Shown one piece after another: positions 1-10,510 of a stretch of DNA of 64,000 nt. The DNA is taken from positions 17,501 through 81,500 of the forward strand of contig JAAOOA010000186.1 of NCBI GenBank assembly GCA_012861695.1, written 5' to 3'. Under the pieces are notes generated by a model, which was given only the letters and a program-made list of their open reading frames with translations, did not search any database and had not been told where the DNA came from. Origin of the DNA: Trematomus loennbergii (lineage: Eukaryota; Chordata; Actinopteri; Perciformes; Nototheniidae). The position numbers and the translations under genes are program-made. Position 1 is the stretch's first letter; each line of letters opens with the position of its first letter.

Positions 1-106
1 AAGCAGTAAAGTGAAAGTAATGTACACAATCTACAGAATAAAATATAGAATGAATTGAATGATGAAAAAACAGTGAGGGGTATGAATACACTAGATATAC
101 ACAGTA

Positions 107-264
107 GCCTATGAGCAGTATTAACAGTGTGTATGAATATGCTAAGATATATAAAGTATAAAACGGTAAGCAGTGCAAGTATAGTATAAAATATATAGAA
201 ATTAAAGGTGGGTAAGTTTGAGAAACCGGCTCGAGATACACTTTTTGTTATATTCCATGGAATG
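107..264. repeat. Left fragment of the direct duplication shared with 61476-61640
   Basis: This stretch matches 61476-61640 almost base for base. In the distal copy it is joined directly to sequence that here lies 4.5 kb away (from about 4813), so the proximal copy either gained, or the distal copy lost, the segment between 265 and 4812. It contains the + orientation form of an interspersed motif (GGTAAGTTTGAGAAACCGG, about 207-230). Confidence 0.85.
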
Positions 265-1227
265 CTCTTAACATCCCGATAGCAATGAATATCTGAAGTG
301 CTTTGACAAGAAATCCATAAAAAACTTGATGTCTCACAGAACACAAATGGGGTTATTTACACTAGCTGTTCAATAAGCATGTGTACAGGCTAGTATGGCT
401 AACGCTAGCGTGTATGTTAACGCTAGCGCGAATGCTAACGCATTTTCTCATTGAGTATAAACATCTCCAAATGTCATCACATAAACACAATACATGTTAC
501 TAATCCTTACAGTGTAAGGCTCACACTTACACTTACAGTCATTGCTTTCTGACGGACTTGACCCTTTTACTCTTCAGGTTGCATAGCGAAAATTAGTAGC
601 ATTCTACTGCCTTTCTTGGGCGGTGTCCGTCAACGAAAAACGTAGAGCCAATCAGGAACTGAGAATTTAGTCCAACTTCCTTTTCAATCAAACTCACTTC
701 CTTTTCAATCATACTCTCTCACACTCATAACTATTCTTATGCACACACCCTATCATTCTGTTTTATACACATACCTATAGTCATTCACATGAACTATTAT
801 TACCTCTTATATAAGCTATTATTCTGCCTTTCATTCACTGCTATTCTGTTTTACATATATGACTATTGTTATTAACATGAAATACTATTCCCTCTTATAT
901 AGGTTATTATTCTGTCTTACATTGTTTACCGATTACACACATACTACTATCCTCTTTCACATACACTATTATAATGTTCTATTAGATTATAGTTGTTTGT
1001 GAAAGACGATAGTGGTGTGTGTACGAGAGTATGATGGTGCGTTTAAGAGATGTTGTTTTTGTGTGTGAGAGAGAATAGTTATTTATGTATGATAGTATGA
1101 TAGGAAATGAAGGAAGGAATGACAGTGCGTTAAAGACGGTATGATACTGTGTGTGAAAGAATCTGGTGGTGTTCATGTGAGTTCTGATATGGTTTGTAAG
1201 ACCAAGTATGAGTTGTGAGCTAGACGG

Positions 1228-1228
<1 letters not shown>
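265..1228. other. AT-rich non-coding DNA, nothing recognised
   Basis: I see no coding exon or RNA gene here. A short GCTAACGCTAGC-type repetition lies at about 400-440. The segment belongs to the 4.5-kb block that is missing from the second copy of the duplication at 61.6 kb. Confidence 0.5.
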
Positions 1229-1280
<52 letters not shown>

Positions 1281-1289
1281 ACACACACA

Positions 1290-1330
<41 letters not shown>

Positions 1331-1355
1331 ACACACACCACACACACACACACAC
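1229..1355. repeat. (CA)n microsatellite with CAC interruptions
   Basis: Almost uninterrupted CA dinucleotides with several ACCACAC interruptions. It is one of four CA tracts in the window that share the same right flank (others at 52.5 and 55.1 kb) or the same general repeat family (56.1 kb), so these tracts were multiplied with a mobile or duplicated unit rather than arising independently. Confidence 0.95.
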
Positions 1356-1914
1356 TTAAGTTGAAATGCTTACAAAGGAAAAGACAAGACGCACAATAAG
1401 GAAGCCGGTTTCTCAAACTTACCTACCCCACCTTTAATTAAGAGAAACAATTATTTGTGATTATGCTTCAGATTTCTATTAAAGATCCTGTTTTTGTGGA
1501 TTATAGATATTGAGAGTGGAGTTTTATTGAAAAAGGAATATCAAAAGCTTAAGATATGAAGAGAAACTCCCCTGTCTTTGTTTTATATCAAATATAGAGT
1601 TTCTGGCAATAATTAATGTACATTTTATCTGCTGGGATTTCAGTACCAGTGAGGTTGTGTTGCGATGCCGATATCCGGACGCGAAGCGAGGACTACAAAA
1701 TGACAATGAGCTGACTGGGATGTCTGTTCAAAACATTTCACGCTTGAATAATAATTTAAACCAGTTATTTTTGCCAGACTTATTACTGAATATCGTTCTT
1801 AATGTGATACCAAGTCCATCTGAGACCCGTGTACACCTTCAGACAGCCTACAAGTGAAGCACACGTTGTTTACTCACAGTTTGAAAGCAGCGTGGAGAAG
1901 TCTTCAGCTGTGGA
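1356..1914. repeat. Composite interspersed repeat downstream of the CA tract
   Basis: Bases 1356-1640 match 52651-52940 and 55210-55490; bases 1641-1914 match 56294-56569. The two parts are adjacent here but separated in the other copies, so this is a mosaic. It includes the minus-orientation form of the GGTAAGTTTGAGAAAC motif at about 1403-1430. Confidence 0.8.
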
Positions 1915-2102
1915 CCAGCAATTTATATATACACAAGTTCTGTGTATATAGTTAGATTCCACCTTCATGATTATGAATCTGTGAGTGAATTGTTTTCTAA
2001 CATGACCCTTTTATTTATATTAGGTCTTAAAGTTTTTGCATAAATTAGAGCGTGGTCACATTGAGTGACAGCTCTGTCAAGTGACTGCTGCTGTTAGCTT
2101 CT

Positions 2103-2127
2103 TGTCTCTCTCTCTCTCTCTCTCTCT
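2103..2127. repeat. (CT)n microsatellite
   Basis: A pure CT run of about 12 units in otherwise mixed sequence. Confidence 0.9.
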
Positions 2128-2258
2128 TGTCGCGAGTGTTGACAGGGGGCGGGGGAGCACGCTCATGAACTGTTAGCGCCGGAACCTCCCAACGGCTGCG
2201 GAGCGCATTTGCGCCACATTTGGGCATAAGATGAGGTTTGAGTCAGCGCCATATAAGG

Positions 2259-3191
2259 CTCGTCTCAATACCCCTCCACCGGGACTTGACCCGGAAATCG
2301 ATCAAGCACGCCATGTTGAAGGACCTCCCAATAGCTGAAATGCACACGGAGGAGTCGAGGAGGGGTGAGGGAGGAGGGGTGCGGGGAGACGAAAGGGAGG
2401 ATACACGAGAGCAGACTACGCGGAAGTGTTTTCACTACTCGCGTATCAAAGCCCCGCCCCCACCTTCACAGCTGGTCGATTTCAAGAGAGGAAAACGGAG
2501 AACTGGAAGAATGAGTGGAAAAGTGTAAAGTGCTCACAGCTCCGTGGGAATTATTATGTGCAATTCATTTCTTAAGGTTATACTAACAATTTAAGTCATG
2601 TTTAATGATCTTGAACGTCACTAAAACATAGCTATTAAGAAAGCTATTTCATAAATGGCTAGATCTTGATAAATAACAATTATTTGTTTTGTGTGTTAAA
2701 ATATTGAGTAGTTAAATTATTTAAAATGCACAGTCCTGAATGTGGGTTTGTGGTGAATGTGGGGATCTACAGGACACACATGTTCAGAGTAAAGGCTTTC
2801 ACATTATTATAATTATAATTTATTGAAATGTACATTTTACACCAAAACGGAACACAAAAGCAGGACCAACCATCATACATTGAATTCCTTGACTAACAAG
2901 AGAAAGATTCATCATTTAAATACATATTTAACAACAAATGGGCCGGTTCTAAAGGGTTATTCAGTTAGCCCGATGAGAGGGGATACAGCTGTGCACATGT
3001 CATCATTAACAGACGTCGTTTAAGAGTGACGTTTGAGTGAACGAGGACATCCCAATTAATACCTGAGGACTCCTCTGTCCTCGCGTCACCTCCTCGTGTC
3101 TCTCGCTCGCATCTTACGGAGGCGGAGCTAAGACGCAAGGAAGGGACGCGAGTGAGGGAAAGGAGGAGTCGAGGAGGGGTATTGAGACGAG
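2259..3191. mobile_element. Non-autonomous DNA transposon with 19-bp perfect terminal inverted repeats
   Basis: The sequence CTCGTCTCAATACCCCTCC at 2259-2277 is the exact reverse complement of 3173-3191. The 933-bp interior encodes nothing recognisable. Subterminal GAGGAGTCGAGGAGGGG motifs occur on both sides. A target duplication is not convincing (only GG on each side), so the superfamily is left open. Confidence 0.7.
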
Positions 3192-4042
3192 GGTTGCGGT
3201 CGAATAGTCCATTTAGCGGAACCTTCCTAACGGAGTGAAATGACCCGGAAGTCCCTCAGTGGCAGCCATGATAAGTGCCGTTCCAATTCTCTAAATTAAA
3301 AGGAAAGGAGGTTTCAAACTTCCTTTATAACCTCCTTTAGCTTAGGAACCACTGGACCTCCCTAACCGAAAGGAGAGGAGAAAATGCTGCCCCACAATGC
3401 CTTGCGGCCGCAGCATTTGCCGTCACACAACAGTCGGCCGTTCACGGAAACAACCGATTATGAACGAGAAATGATATCATGAAAGTTACGGTGCTTATTA
3501 AGCATTTTAAAACGTATGTGGTAAGTTGCCAAAGTGCTTTGTTTTGAACGTTCATCAGTATTATAATCAAAAAGAAATATGAACGTTAGTTTTTACTGAA
3601 ATGATCAAATAAAGTCAACATTTCACAGTCTTTACTGAGCTGTGTGGGGTTTGTTCAACTTTTAAAAGATGTTTGAATGGTGATATACACAGTGATAGAT
3701 GTTAAGGACTAACGTTTATAATAAATACATTTGTATTGATTTGAAGATCTTTTCATACAATCAACGTATTGGGATCATTTGTATTAATGTGGACCGGAGG
3801 GAGAGGGTGATGAGCATAAGTTTCACTTTCCTTTTTTATTTCAATTCCAACTTTGGTCATGAAGAATATGTTTCTCTGTTGTCCCCGTTCATAAAGCATA
3901 ACAGCATCAGAGCACGGTGCAGAGTCTCTAGATGAGTTTACAGTAGTCCCTCGTTCTTATTAAACATCCATGTTGTAGTCCGCTGTATAGAAAACTGTAG
4001 TTTCCATAGTTTCCCCACAGCAGCAGACGCACATTCATGACC
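3192..4042. other. Non-coding repeat-derived DNA
   Basis: No exon seen. The part at 3270-3390 is rich in AGGAAAGGAGG and its complement, suggestive of a short palindromic MITE remnant. The remainder is AT-rich without recognisable features. Confidence 0.4.
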
Positions 4043-4220
4043 CGCTGGCGCATCATAAACACGTCGGATAGTGAAGTGCAGTCGATTCTCTAAAGTACCG
4101 CAGTCTCTTCTCCTAAGTCCTTTTGAATTCTCCTATCCACTATCCCTTAACCCCGTGACCTTTCACTCAGAGGTCAAGGAATACGATAGGGTTAGAACTT
4201 AGGAGCTGTTTTTTTGGAGT
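4043..4220. repeat. Short interspersed repeat also present at 40409-40560
   Basis: Both copies share GGCGCATCATAA, a GGATAGTG block, the CGATTCTC/CGGATTCTC block and CAGTCTCTT...CCTAAGTCCT in the same order. The local copy also has imperfect inverted symmetry (CTCCTAAGTCC near 4109 and ACTTAGGAG near 4197), as expected of a MITE remnant. Confidence 0.5.
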
Positions 4221-4980
4221 ATTCGACCGCAACCGAGGCTTTAGAGAGAGAGTTACGACAGCGGAAGTCCAAAATGCTTGATCGTCACGTGGTTCAGGGA
4301 GAGTCAATAGTTCCCCGGAAGTTCGTGGCGGGACATATGAATGCATGATTACCGGAGATAGAACTACGATTTTTGGTAATAAGTAGTGAATAAAGGTCTT
4401 GATTTGCAATATTTATACAACATACCGATATGTGTATGTATTTACATCAATATGTTTTAAAAAATAAATAGAATCTGCTAATATTTATGGATAATATTAG
4501 GAATAGTGTGAACAGCTAGTTTACTATACATGTTAGGCTGTTGCCTTGGTTAAGAGCCTGTTGCTGTTGTGTATTGCTTTGAATTATTTAAAACAAATAT
4601 TATCTTCTTAAACAGGTATGGTAGTCAGGTGCATCACTTCCTAATGTTTATTGATATATTTAGAGGGAGGGGATGGCAAGGCATGCTTCAAAATTAGATT
4701 AATTTCTACCATTTTTTTAATTCATGGTGGTTTCAGTAATCCCATGGTACTTGAGGACATAAGTAATCTAAATGACTAATGTCATCTTTATGACTTTCAG
4801 AAAGGACAGGAGACCAACAGGTGACTATCAAAGGACTAACAGCAACATGATTATGACGTTAAAAGTGTTGTTTTAGGAACATCCATTGTAAATACATGGA
4901 ATTCAATAAACATTGAATAGCATGTCATGCAGTTTGTCTGTGCCTTTTCCTCCGTGTTGTCCTGGCATATAGTCTCCACC

Positions 4981-5141
4981 ATGGTTTGCTGTGCTGCCTG
5001 GGGATGCCCAATCGCTCAGAGAAAGGAGTAAGAATCAGAATGTACGGCTTCCCCACTGACACAGAGAGGAGGAAAATGGCTAGCTCAAGTCAGCAGGAGC
5101 ATTTAACAATCAAAACAGACAGCCGCAACAAAATATGTGAG
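4981..5141 (+). pseudogene. THAP zinc-finger exon, frameshifted (copy 1)
   Basis: The start codon sits in a good Kozak context (CCACCATGG). The translation opens MVCCAAWGC, then, after one frameshift, continues with NRSEKGVRIRMYGFPTD, a charged ERRK segment and NKICE before a GAG/GTAATC splice donor. This is the layout of a THAP domain, a C2CH zinc-coordinating DNA-binding module found in host regulators and in THAP-bearing transposases; the final histidine would lie in the next exon, which I could not find. A single base is missing after the second cysteine relative to the copy at 61808, which instead has intact sequence there but is broken further on. Neither copy reads through. It may be a broken host gene or a fragment of a transposase gene. 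Confidence 0.6.
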
Positions 5142-5573
5142 GTAATCATATTCAAACACTGCATTTGCACTTTTTCACAAAACGAAGACCACACCATTGG
5201 GAAGCTTAATGTTTGGTTTAATACAAATAACAGGGAAAGGCTTGAGACTCAGGGTGCAGGGTGAGGGTCTCAGTGCAGGTATTCAGGCTCTATTGAATCC
5301 CCCTCTGGTTCTTGTGCTGAAAGAGGGAGGAACAGACAGGAGAAAGGGTTATACACACCTATATAGCACACCTATTGGATGGGAAATTGCCTTGGGGAGA
5401 TAAGTGTGGTCTTTGTTTCCAACTGAAGTTATGGAACTTTATTATTTGTGAGTTTAACAAAGTATGACAAATGGCATCAGTAATGGATGTGATATGAATT
5501 TGTATAAAGTTGTCTCACATTCTTGGTCGTATTTTACGTACAGTACGTAATGAGTGTATACATGTCCAGTAAG

Positions 5574-6670
5574 TCCTCCACCTGTAACATCACTGCCCCC
5601 CACCTGTAACATCACTGCCCCTCCCCTGCCAGCACCCAGCCAACATCCCTGCTCCTCCACCTGTAACATCCCTGCTCCTCCACCTGTAACATCCCTGCTC
5701 CTCCACCTGTAACATCCCTGCTCCTCCACCTGTAACATCACTGCCCCTCCACCTGCCAGCACCCACCAACATCCCTGCTCCTCCACCTGTAACATCACTG
5801 CTCCTCCACCTGTAACATCATGCCCCTCCACCTGTAACATCACTGCCCTCCACCTGTAACATCCCTGCTCCTCCACCTGTAACATCCCTGCTCCTCCACC
5901 TGTAACATCCCTGCTCCTCCACCTGTAACATCCCTGCTCCTCCCCTGTAACATCCCTGCTCCTCCACCTGTAACATCCCTGCTCCTCCACCTGTAACATC
6001 CCTGCTCCTCCACCTGTAACATCCCTGCTCCTCCACCTGTAACATCCCTGCTCCTCCACTGTAACATCCCTGCTCCTCCACCTGTAACATCCCTGCCCCT
6101 CCACCTGTAACATCCCTGCTCCTCCACCTGTAACATCCCTGCTCCTCCACCTGTAACATCCCTGCCCCTCCACCTGTAACATCCCTGCTCCTCCACCTGT
6201 AACATCCCTGCTCCTCCACCTGTAACATCCCTGCTCCTCCACCTGTAACATACCTGCTCCTCCACCTGTAACATCCCTGCTCCTCCACCTGTAACATCCC
6301 TGCTCCTCCACCTGTAACATCCCTGCTCCTCCACCTGTAACATCCCTGCTCCTCCACTGTAACATCCCTGCTCCTCCACCTGTAACATCACTGCCCCTCC
6401 ACCTGTAACATCCCTGCTCCTCCACCTGTAACATCCCTGCTCCTCCACCTGCCAGCACCCAGCAACATCCCTGCTCCTCCACCTGTAACATCCCTGCTCC
6501 TCCACCTGTAACATCCCTGCTCCTCCACCTGTAACATCACTGCTCCTCCACCTGTAACATCCCTGCTCCTCCACCTGTAACATCCCTGCTCCTCCACCTG
6601 TAACATCCCTGCTCCTCCACCTGTAACATCACTGCCCCTCCACCTGTAACATCACTGCCCCTCCACCTGC
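5574..6670. repeat. 23-bp minisatellite, about 48 units
   Basis: Tandem units of the form CCACCTGTAACATCCCTGCT plus three bases, with variants ending ATCACTGCC and a few longer units containing CCAGCACCCAGCC (near 5627, 5753 and 6450). Because 23 is not a multiple of three, the unit is open in all three minus-strand frames and produces long artificial reading frames. The same array occurs at 62402-63168 with fewer units. Confidence 0.97.
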
Positions 6671-7413
6671 CATACAATAGGTTACTAATATACACTAACA
6701 AGATTACTTATATAATACAGTGATAGAATACATGTTTAGTATGCTTACTTATATACAACAGTAGTATTAAATGTACCTTGTGTTTTCACTCTCACTTTGC
6801 CATCATTTCAAAATCAGCTGAGCTGCAACATAATACAGACAGGTAATAATCAACAGAATACACTAAAAACACTCACCCATAAGTTACGTTTTTGTTTACT
6901 GTTTGGAAGTCTCAATATGCACTCTAAATTCATATCAATAGCGATGTATCACACAAATAGCTCTCTTCCTTATTATTGTGTAACGTTAACTTTATTATAC
7001 TAGTTTGTAGGCCTACTCCAAAATGGAGATCGTCATTTCTCCACCTCCACTCATTACAATCACACGTGCCCCAATGTTATATTTAACTAATATTATATTC
7101 CTCCACCCACAAAAAAAGCCCTTTTTCTCTAATTCCACAACGTTGGATGAAATAACAGGAGAACGGATTAATAGCTGTTCATGGTTAACGTGTGTTGCTA
7201 ACTTTATCCGGTATCCTAGCCTAATCTGTTATCTGTAAACGTTCCCTAAATCTACTGATTTAGGGATAATCCACTAACATCCTTTAATACACATGTTCAT
7301 TTGACTCAGATGTGCTGATAATATCCGCAATATAAATCTTTAAACGTCTTCTTACCTTTAAAAGTCCATCACGAACGGTCTATTATGCTGCAACTCTACT
7401 GTGCTGCTGGCCG
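6671..7413. other. Unique-looking AT-rich part of the duplicated block
   Basis: No coding or RNA feature recognised. It is repeated at 63169-63900 with a few small indels. Confidence 0.5.
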
Positions 7414-7462
7414 CAATAGTTCCCCGGAAGTCAGCGGCAAGCTAACTTCCGGGGAACTATTG
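7414..7462. repeat. 18-bp-arm hairpin with CCGGAAGT/ACTTCCGG core
   Basis: CAATAGTTCCCCGGAAGT (7414-7431) and its exact reverse complement (7445-7462) are separated by 13 bases. ETS-type CCGGAAGT motifs lie in both arms. The structure is preserved at 63901-63949, and one arm recurs alone at about 4302-4320. Confidence 0.9.
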
Positions 7463-7514
7463 ACGGCTCCACGATCCGCCATTGCTGTAAGAAAACTGGT
7501 CCATTGGAGTGAAC

Positions 7515-8599
7515 GGAGATGTCGTAACTCTTCTATTATACGGCTCTGGTCACGACATTTCATCTATTGATTCGTGTTCACCAACACGATTTCGCTTTCA
7601 GAAGAACATTCTGGGAACCAAAATAAAACGTCCCGCTGAAAACGTTTTAAGAACAGTAGGGCATAATGTTCTATCAATGTTATCAAAAACATCTTAAGAA
7701 GGTTATCAAAACCATCTTAAGGTTATCATCAAACATTTCAAGAATGTTTTTAGAGAACGTTATCCTACCTTCCATAAAGTGAGTTTGCTGCATTTCCTCC
7801 ATTTTATACCATACATTAAACTTTATTGTCAAATCTAGACTGTAACCCTTCATCACAGCATCACAGTTCAATAAAGACAGAAGTTGTGTTAATGTGTGTT
7901 ACATCTGCATGAAGGCCTCCAGCAGAGGATGCACAATGACATCTGGAAGTGTAGCGCCCCCTGCTGGCAGCAAACACACATTACAATATAATACCTGGAG
8001 CATGCAGTACCACCACACTCCACCAGAGGGCACTATATGTCAACATTTACCTGTCCTCATCTCACAAAACTAACCTGTGATTAAGACATCTCTAAAATAA
8101 CGCCTCTCCATGTGCTGATGATTCAAATGAGAAGAGGTTAATTTATTGATGATTAATGTGCTTTTAAATGAGTTAAATAAAAACAAATGTCATGAGTGTG
8201 CTGCAGAATAAATGGATTCCCCACCTGTTGAGAAGTGAATCCTTAAATCCCCTCACAGGCTGTTCAAATGAAATGTGCTTTTAGTGCAGAACAGCTCACT
8301 GTCACTTCTTTCCAGGCTTCATTCCCTCGAGTTCAAGGTGTTACAACACTGAGGAAGGCTATTGTATGAATTAGTAGGATTTAAATAAATAGAGTATAAA
8401 AAAGAGAAATTCTCGCCCAAAATAAACGAGTTCAAACCCCTTATTCACAAACTTCCAAGGACTTCAAGGATATGTGGGAAACATGTTTGATTCAATAAAT
8501 AAATGATATTGTATAAAAAATGATGTGTGTCTGAGTGTGTGTGTCTGTCTCTGTGTATGTGTGTGTGTGTGTGTGTATTGTATCTATGGAAACACTCTC
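7515..8599. other. Non-coding DNA between repeats
   Basis: No exon recognised. There is a weak internal repetition of AAGAACATT/ATCAAAACATCTTAAG around 7620-7750, typical of a diverged tandem or MITE-like sequence. Confidence 0.4.
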
Positions 8600-8698
8600 C
8601 TGTGGATGTCCTTTTAGATTATATATATATATCGCAAATTGAATCGCAATATCTGTCAGAAAAATCGCAATTACATTATTTCCGCAAATCGTGCAGCC

Positions 8699-8701
<3 letters not shown>
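8600..8701. mobile_element. End fragment of a hAT-like element
   Basis: The stretch contains TCGCAAATTGAATCGCAAT and ends ATCGTGCAGCCCTA, which read in reverse is the TAGGGCTGCACGAT terminus known from vertebrate hAT-type elements. The rest of the element is not recognisable to the left. Confidence 0.5.

Positions 8702-8785
<84 letters not shown>
8702..8785. repeat. (CA)n microsatellite
   Basis: Two CA tracts joined by a single CACCAC interruption, directly abutting the hAT-like terminus. Confidence 0.95.
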
Positions 8786-8787
<2 letters not shown>

Positions 8788-9299
8788 CATCTGAAGAACT
8801 GATGGCTTTGCAGAGCGTGTAAAACATTGAGTTATTTTAAAGCTTAATGATCCAATCAGAGCTTTCTGACTGCTCTTCGTTAACCGACTGCTGTGTGCTT
8901 TATTATGTGGAGACAGAAAGCGATTATAGTGAAGCAGCATTACTCCATTCATGGTTTACTTTTGTAGTGACACTGCATCTTGGTCAATGTGGAGGAAGAT
9001 ATTTAACTCCATTAAAACCACCTAAATACTCTAAGTGTAGCTTACAGGGTCAAGGTGGCATTTTGAATTAATTTCTACAATATGTACTGCTCTGGAGCTC
9101 CTCAGGTAAACCAAATGCTCAATAACATCTCATTTATTAATTGTTTAGGTTTTGCATTTAGGACATTTCAGGTGTTGTTCCTTTAAAATAAAAGTAATAT
9201 ATCAATTAAAAGTAATATAAAGCATCATTTCAGCAGGTTAATTATTAATGTCCTGCTTGTATTCAATCAAAGTATACTCTATTATGAATCATGTTGTTT

Positions 9300-10140
9300 C
9301 CAAACCTGTTGCTGCTCTTTTATTCTGAAAACCGCAGCCGGAAGTCACTTTACACTTTTTATAACATGTACATTTAGCAAAATTATTATTTTTAATTCCT
9401 ATCTGCATCCAATTTTATTAAAACCTTTTTTAAATTAAATGTATTATTTATTATAATTTTAATATATTTTAAATAAAAGAAATGGAGTTTGTGAACATTT
9501 CAGGAAAGAAAGACAAAAATCCAAGAAATTGCTCCTTCAAAATAAGATAATAAATAAACCAAGTCATATGGACTATTAATTCAGGCAGTTTATCACTCTC
9601 TTACTGCCTGTTGTCTCCACCAGTAATGCTACTAGATTATAAATACTCTTTTTGATCATATAAACAGTTAGTTTGTATAAGTTAGTTTGTGTTTTAGTTG
9701 TCAAACCTGTTGCTGCTCTTTTATTCTGAAAACCGCAGCCGGAAGTGATCTTGTTTACACTTTTTGTAGCACGTACATTTAACAAAATTATCAATAAAAT
9801 CTTATTTTTGTCCAATTGAATACATCCTCATTAGTATTTGTTAAATATTTTGTATAAAGGAAATAGAGTTTGTGAACTTTTCGGGAAAGAAAGACAAAAA
9901 TCCCAGAAGTCTATTAGCTGTTCCTTCAAAATAAAAGAATACATAACATACAACTAGGAATGTAGGCAGTTTAGCACTCTCTTACTGCCTGTTGTTTCCA
10001 CCAGTAATGCTACTACATTATAAAAACTCTTTTTGATCATAAAAACACTTAGTTTGAATGTGTAAATTGGTGTTTTAGATATCAAACCTGTTGCTGCTCT
10101 TTCATTCTGAAATCCACACCCGGAAGTTGCCTTGTTTACA
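9300..10140. repeat. Two to three tandem copies of a roughly 390-bp sequence upstream of the prex2-like exon
   Basis: The segment beginning CAAACCTGTTGCTGCTCTTT occurs at about 9301, 9704 and 10083, followed each time by an A/GCCGGAAGT motif. Units one and two also share GAGTTTGTGAAC...AGAAAGACAAAAATCC, and the segments ahead of units two and three share AGGCAGTTTA...CTCTTACTGCCTGTTG. The third copy is cut short and leads straight into the probable first exon, so the array may have carried promoter or 5' UTR sequence. Confidence 0.85.
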
Positions 10141-10405
10141 CACTAGCAGCTTGACATCTATCCTCTGCAGTGAATCTGTGGAGGCAGGATCGAGGATGCA
10201 GACTTTAGTCACATGGAAATAACTTTCTATGCACTTGTTGCCCACTCTTCTCTCTTCTGTGGACTTTTATTTATTTAAATTCCACTTCCTGCAGACACCG
10301 GACCATGCTGCACATCTTCCTCCTCTGAAGGCTGAGGGGAAACTTTCTTCTGCAGGATTTAATACATATTACAGGATTATTATTTGTTGCATGAACCTCC
10401 TCACA

Positions 10406-10510
10406 ATGACGGAGGAAAGCCCGGAGAAGCAGCTCCGGCTCCGGGTGTGCGTCCTCAGCGAGCTGCTGCACACGGAGCGGGACTATGTGCAAACCCTGGA
10501 GTTCCTCTCG
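10406..10510 (+). CDS. prex2: First coding exon of a P-Rex-type Rac guanine nucleotide exchange factor
   Basis: The exon encodes 35 residues, MTEESPEKQ followed by [19 protein letters not shown] and TLEFLS, then stops at a strong donor (TCTCG/GTGAGT). The [25 protein letters not shown] pattern is the start of the DH domain of the P-Rex proteins, which activate Rac downstream of G-protein beta-gamma and PIP3 at the plasma membrane. The VCVLSEL reading is closer to what is known for PREX2 than for PREX1 (LCVLNEI). Two in-frame upstream ATGs exist (10391 and 10229); the chosen start gives the short acidic leader expected of the family, but the choice is not certain. No second exon was found downstream, consistent with the long first intron known for this gene. 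Confidence 0.75.

Larger units (their letters stand above)
4813..7514. repeat. Proximal copy of a large direct duplication (partner 61640-64000)
   Basis: Collinear, near-identical sequence is present from about 61640 to the window edge. Differences are small: single-base indels, a 23-bp deletion near 63390, a 12-bp insertion near 63593 and a different minisatellite copy number (about 48 versus 33 units). The block carries a THAP-domain exon, the 23-bp minisatellite and a hairpin. The high identity implies recent duplication. Confidence 0.9.

Noticed and set aside
5454..6606. Long minus-strand open frames reading MLQVEEQGCYRW-type repeats
   Set aside because: They arise from the 23-bp minisatellite, which lacks stops in all minus frames; the same happens at 62343-63061. 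No start context, splice site or conserved domain.
10406..10510. prex1 rather than prex2
   Set aside because: VCVLSEL fits what is known of PREX2 better than the LCVLNEI of PREX1, but 35 residues cannot exclude a fish-specific paralogue.
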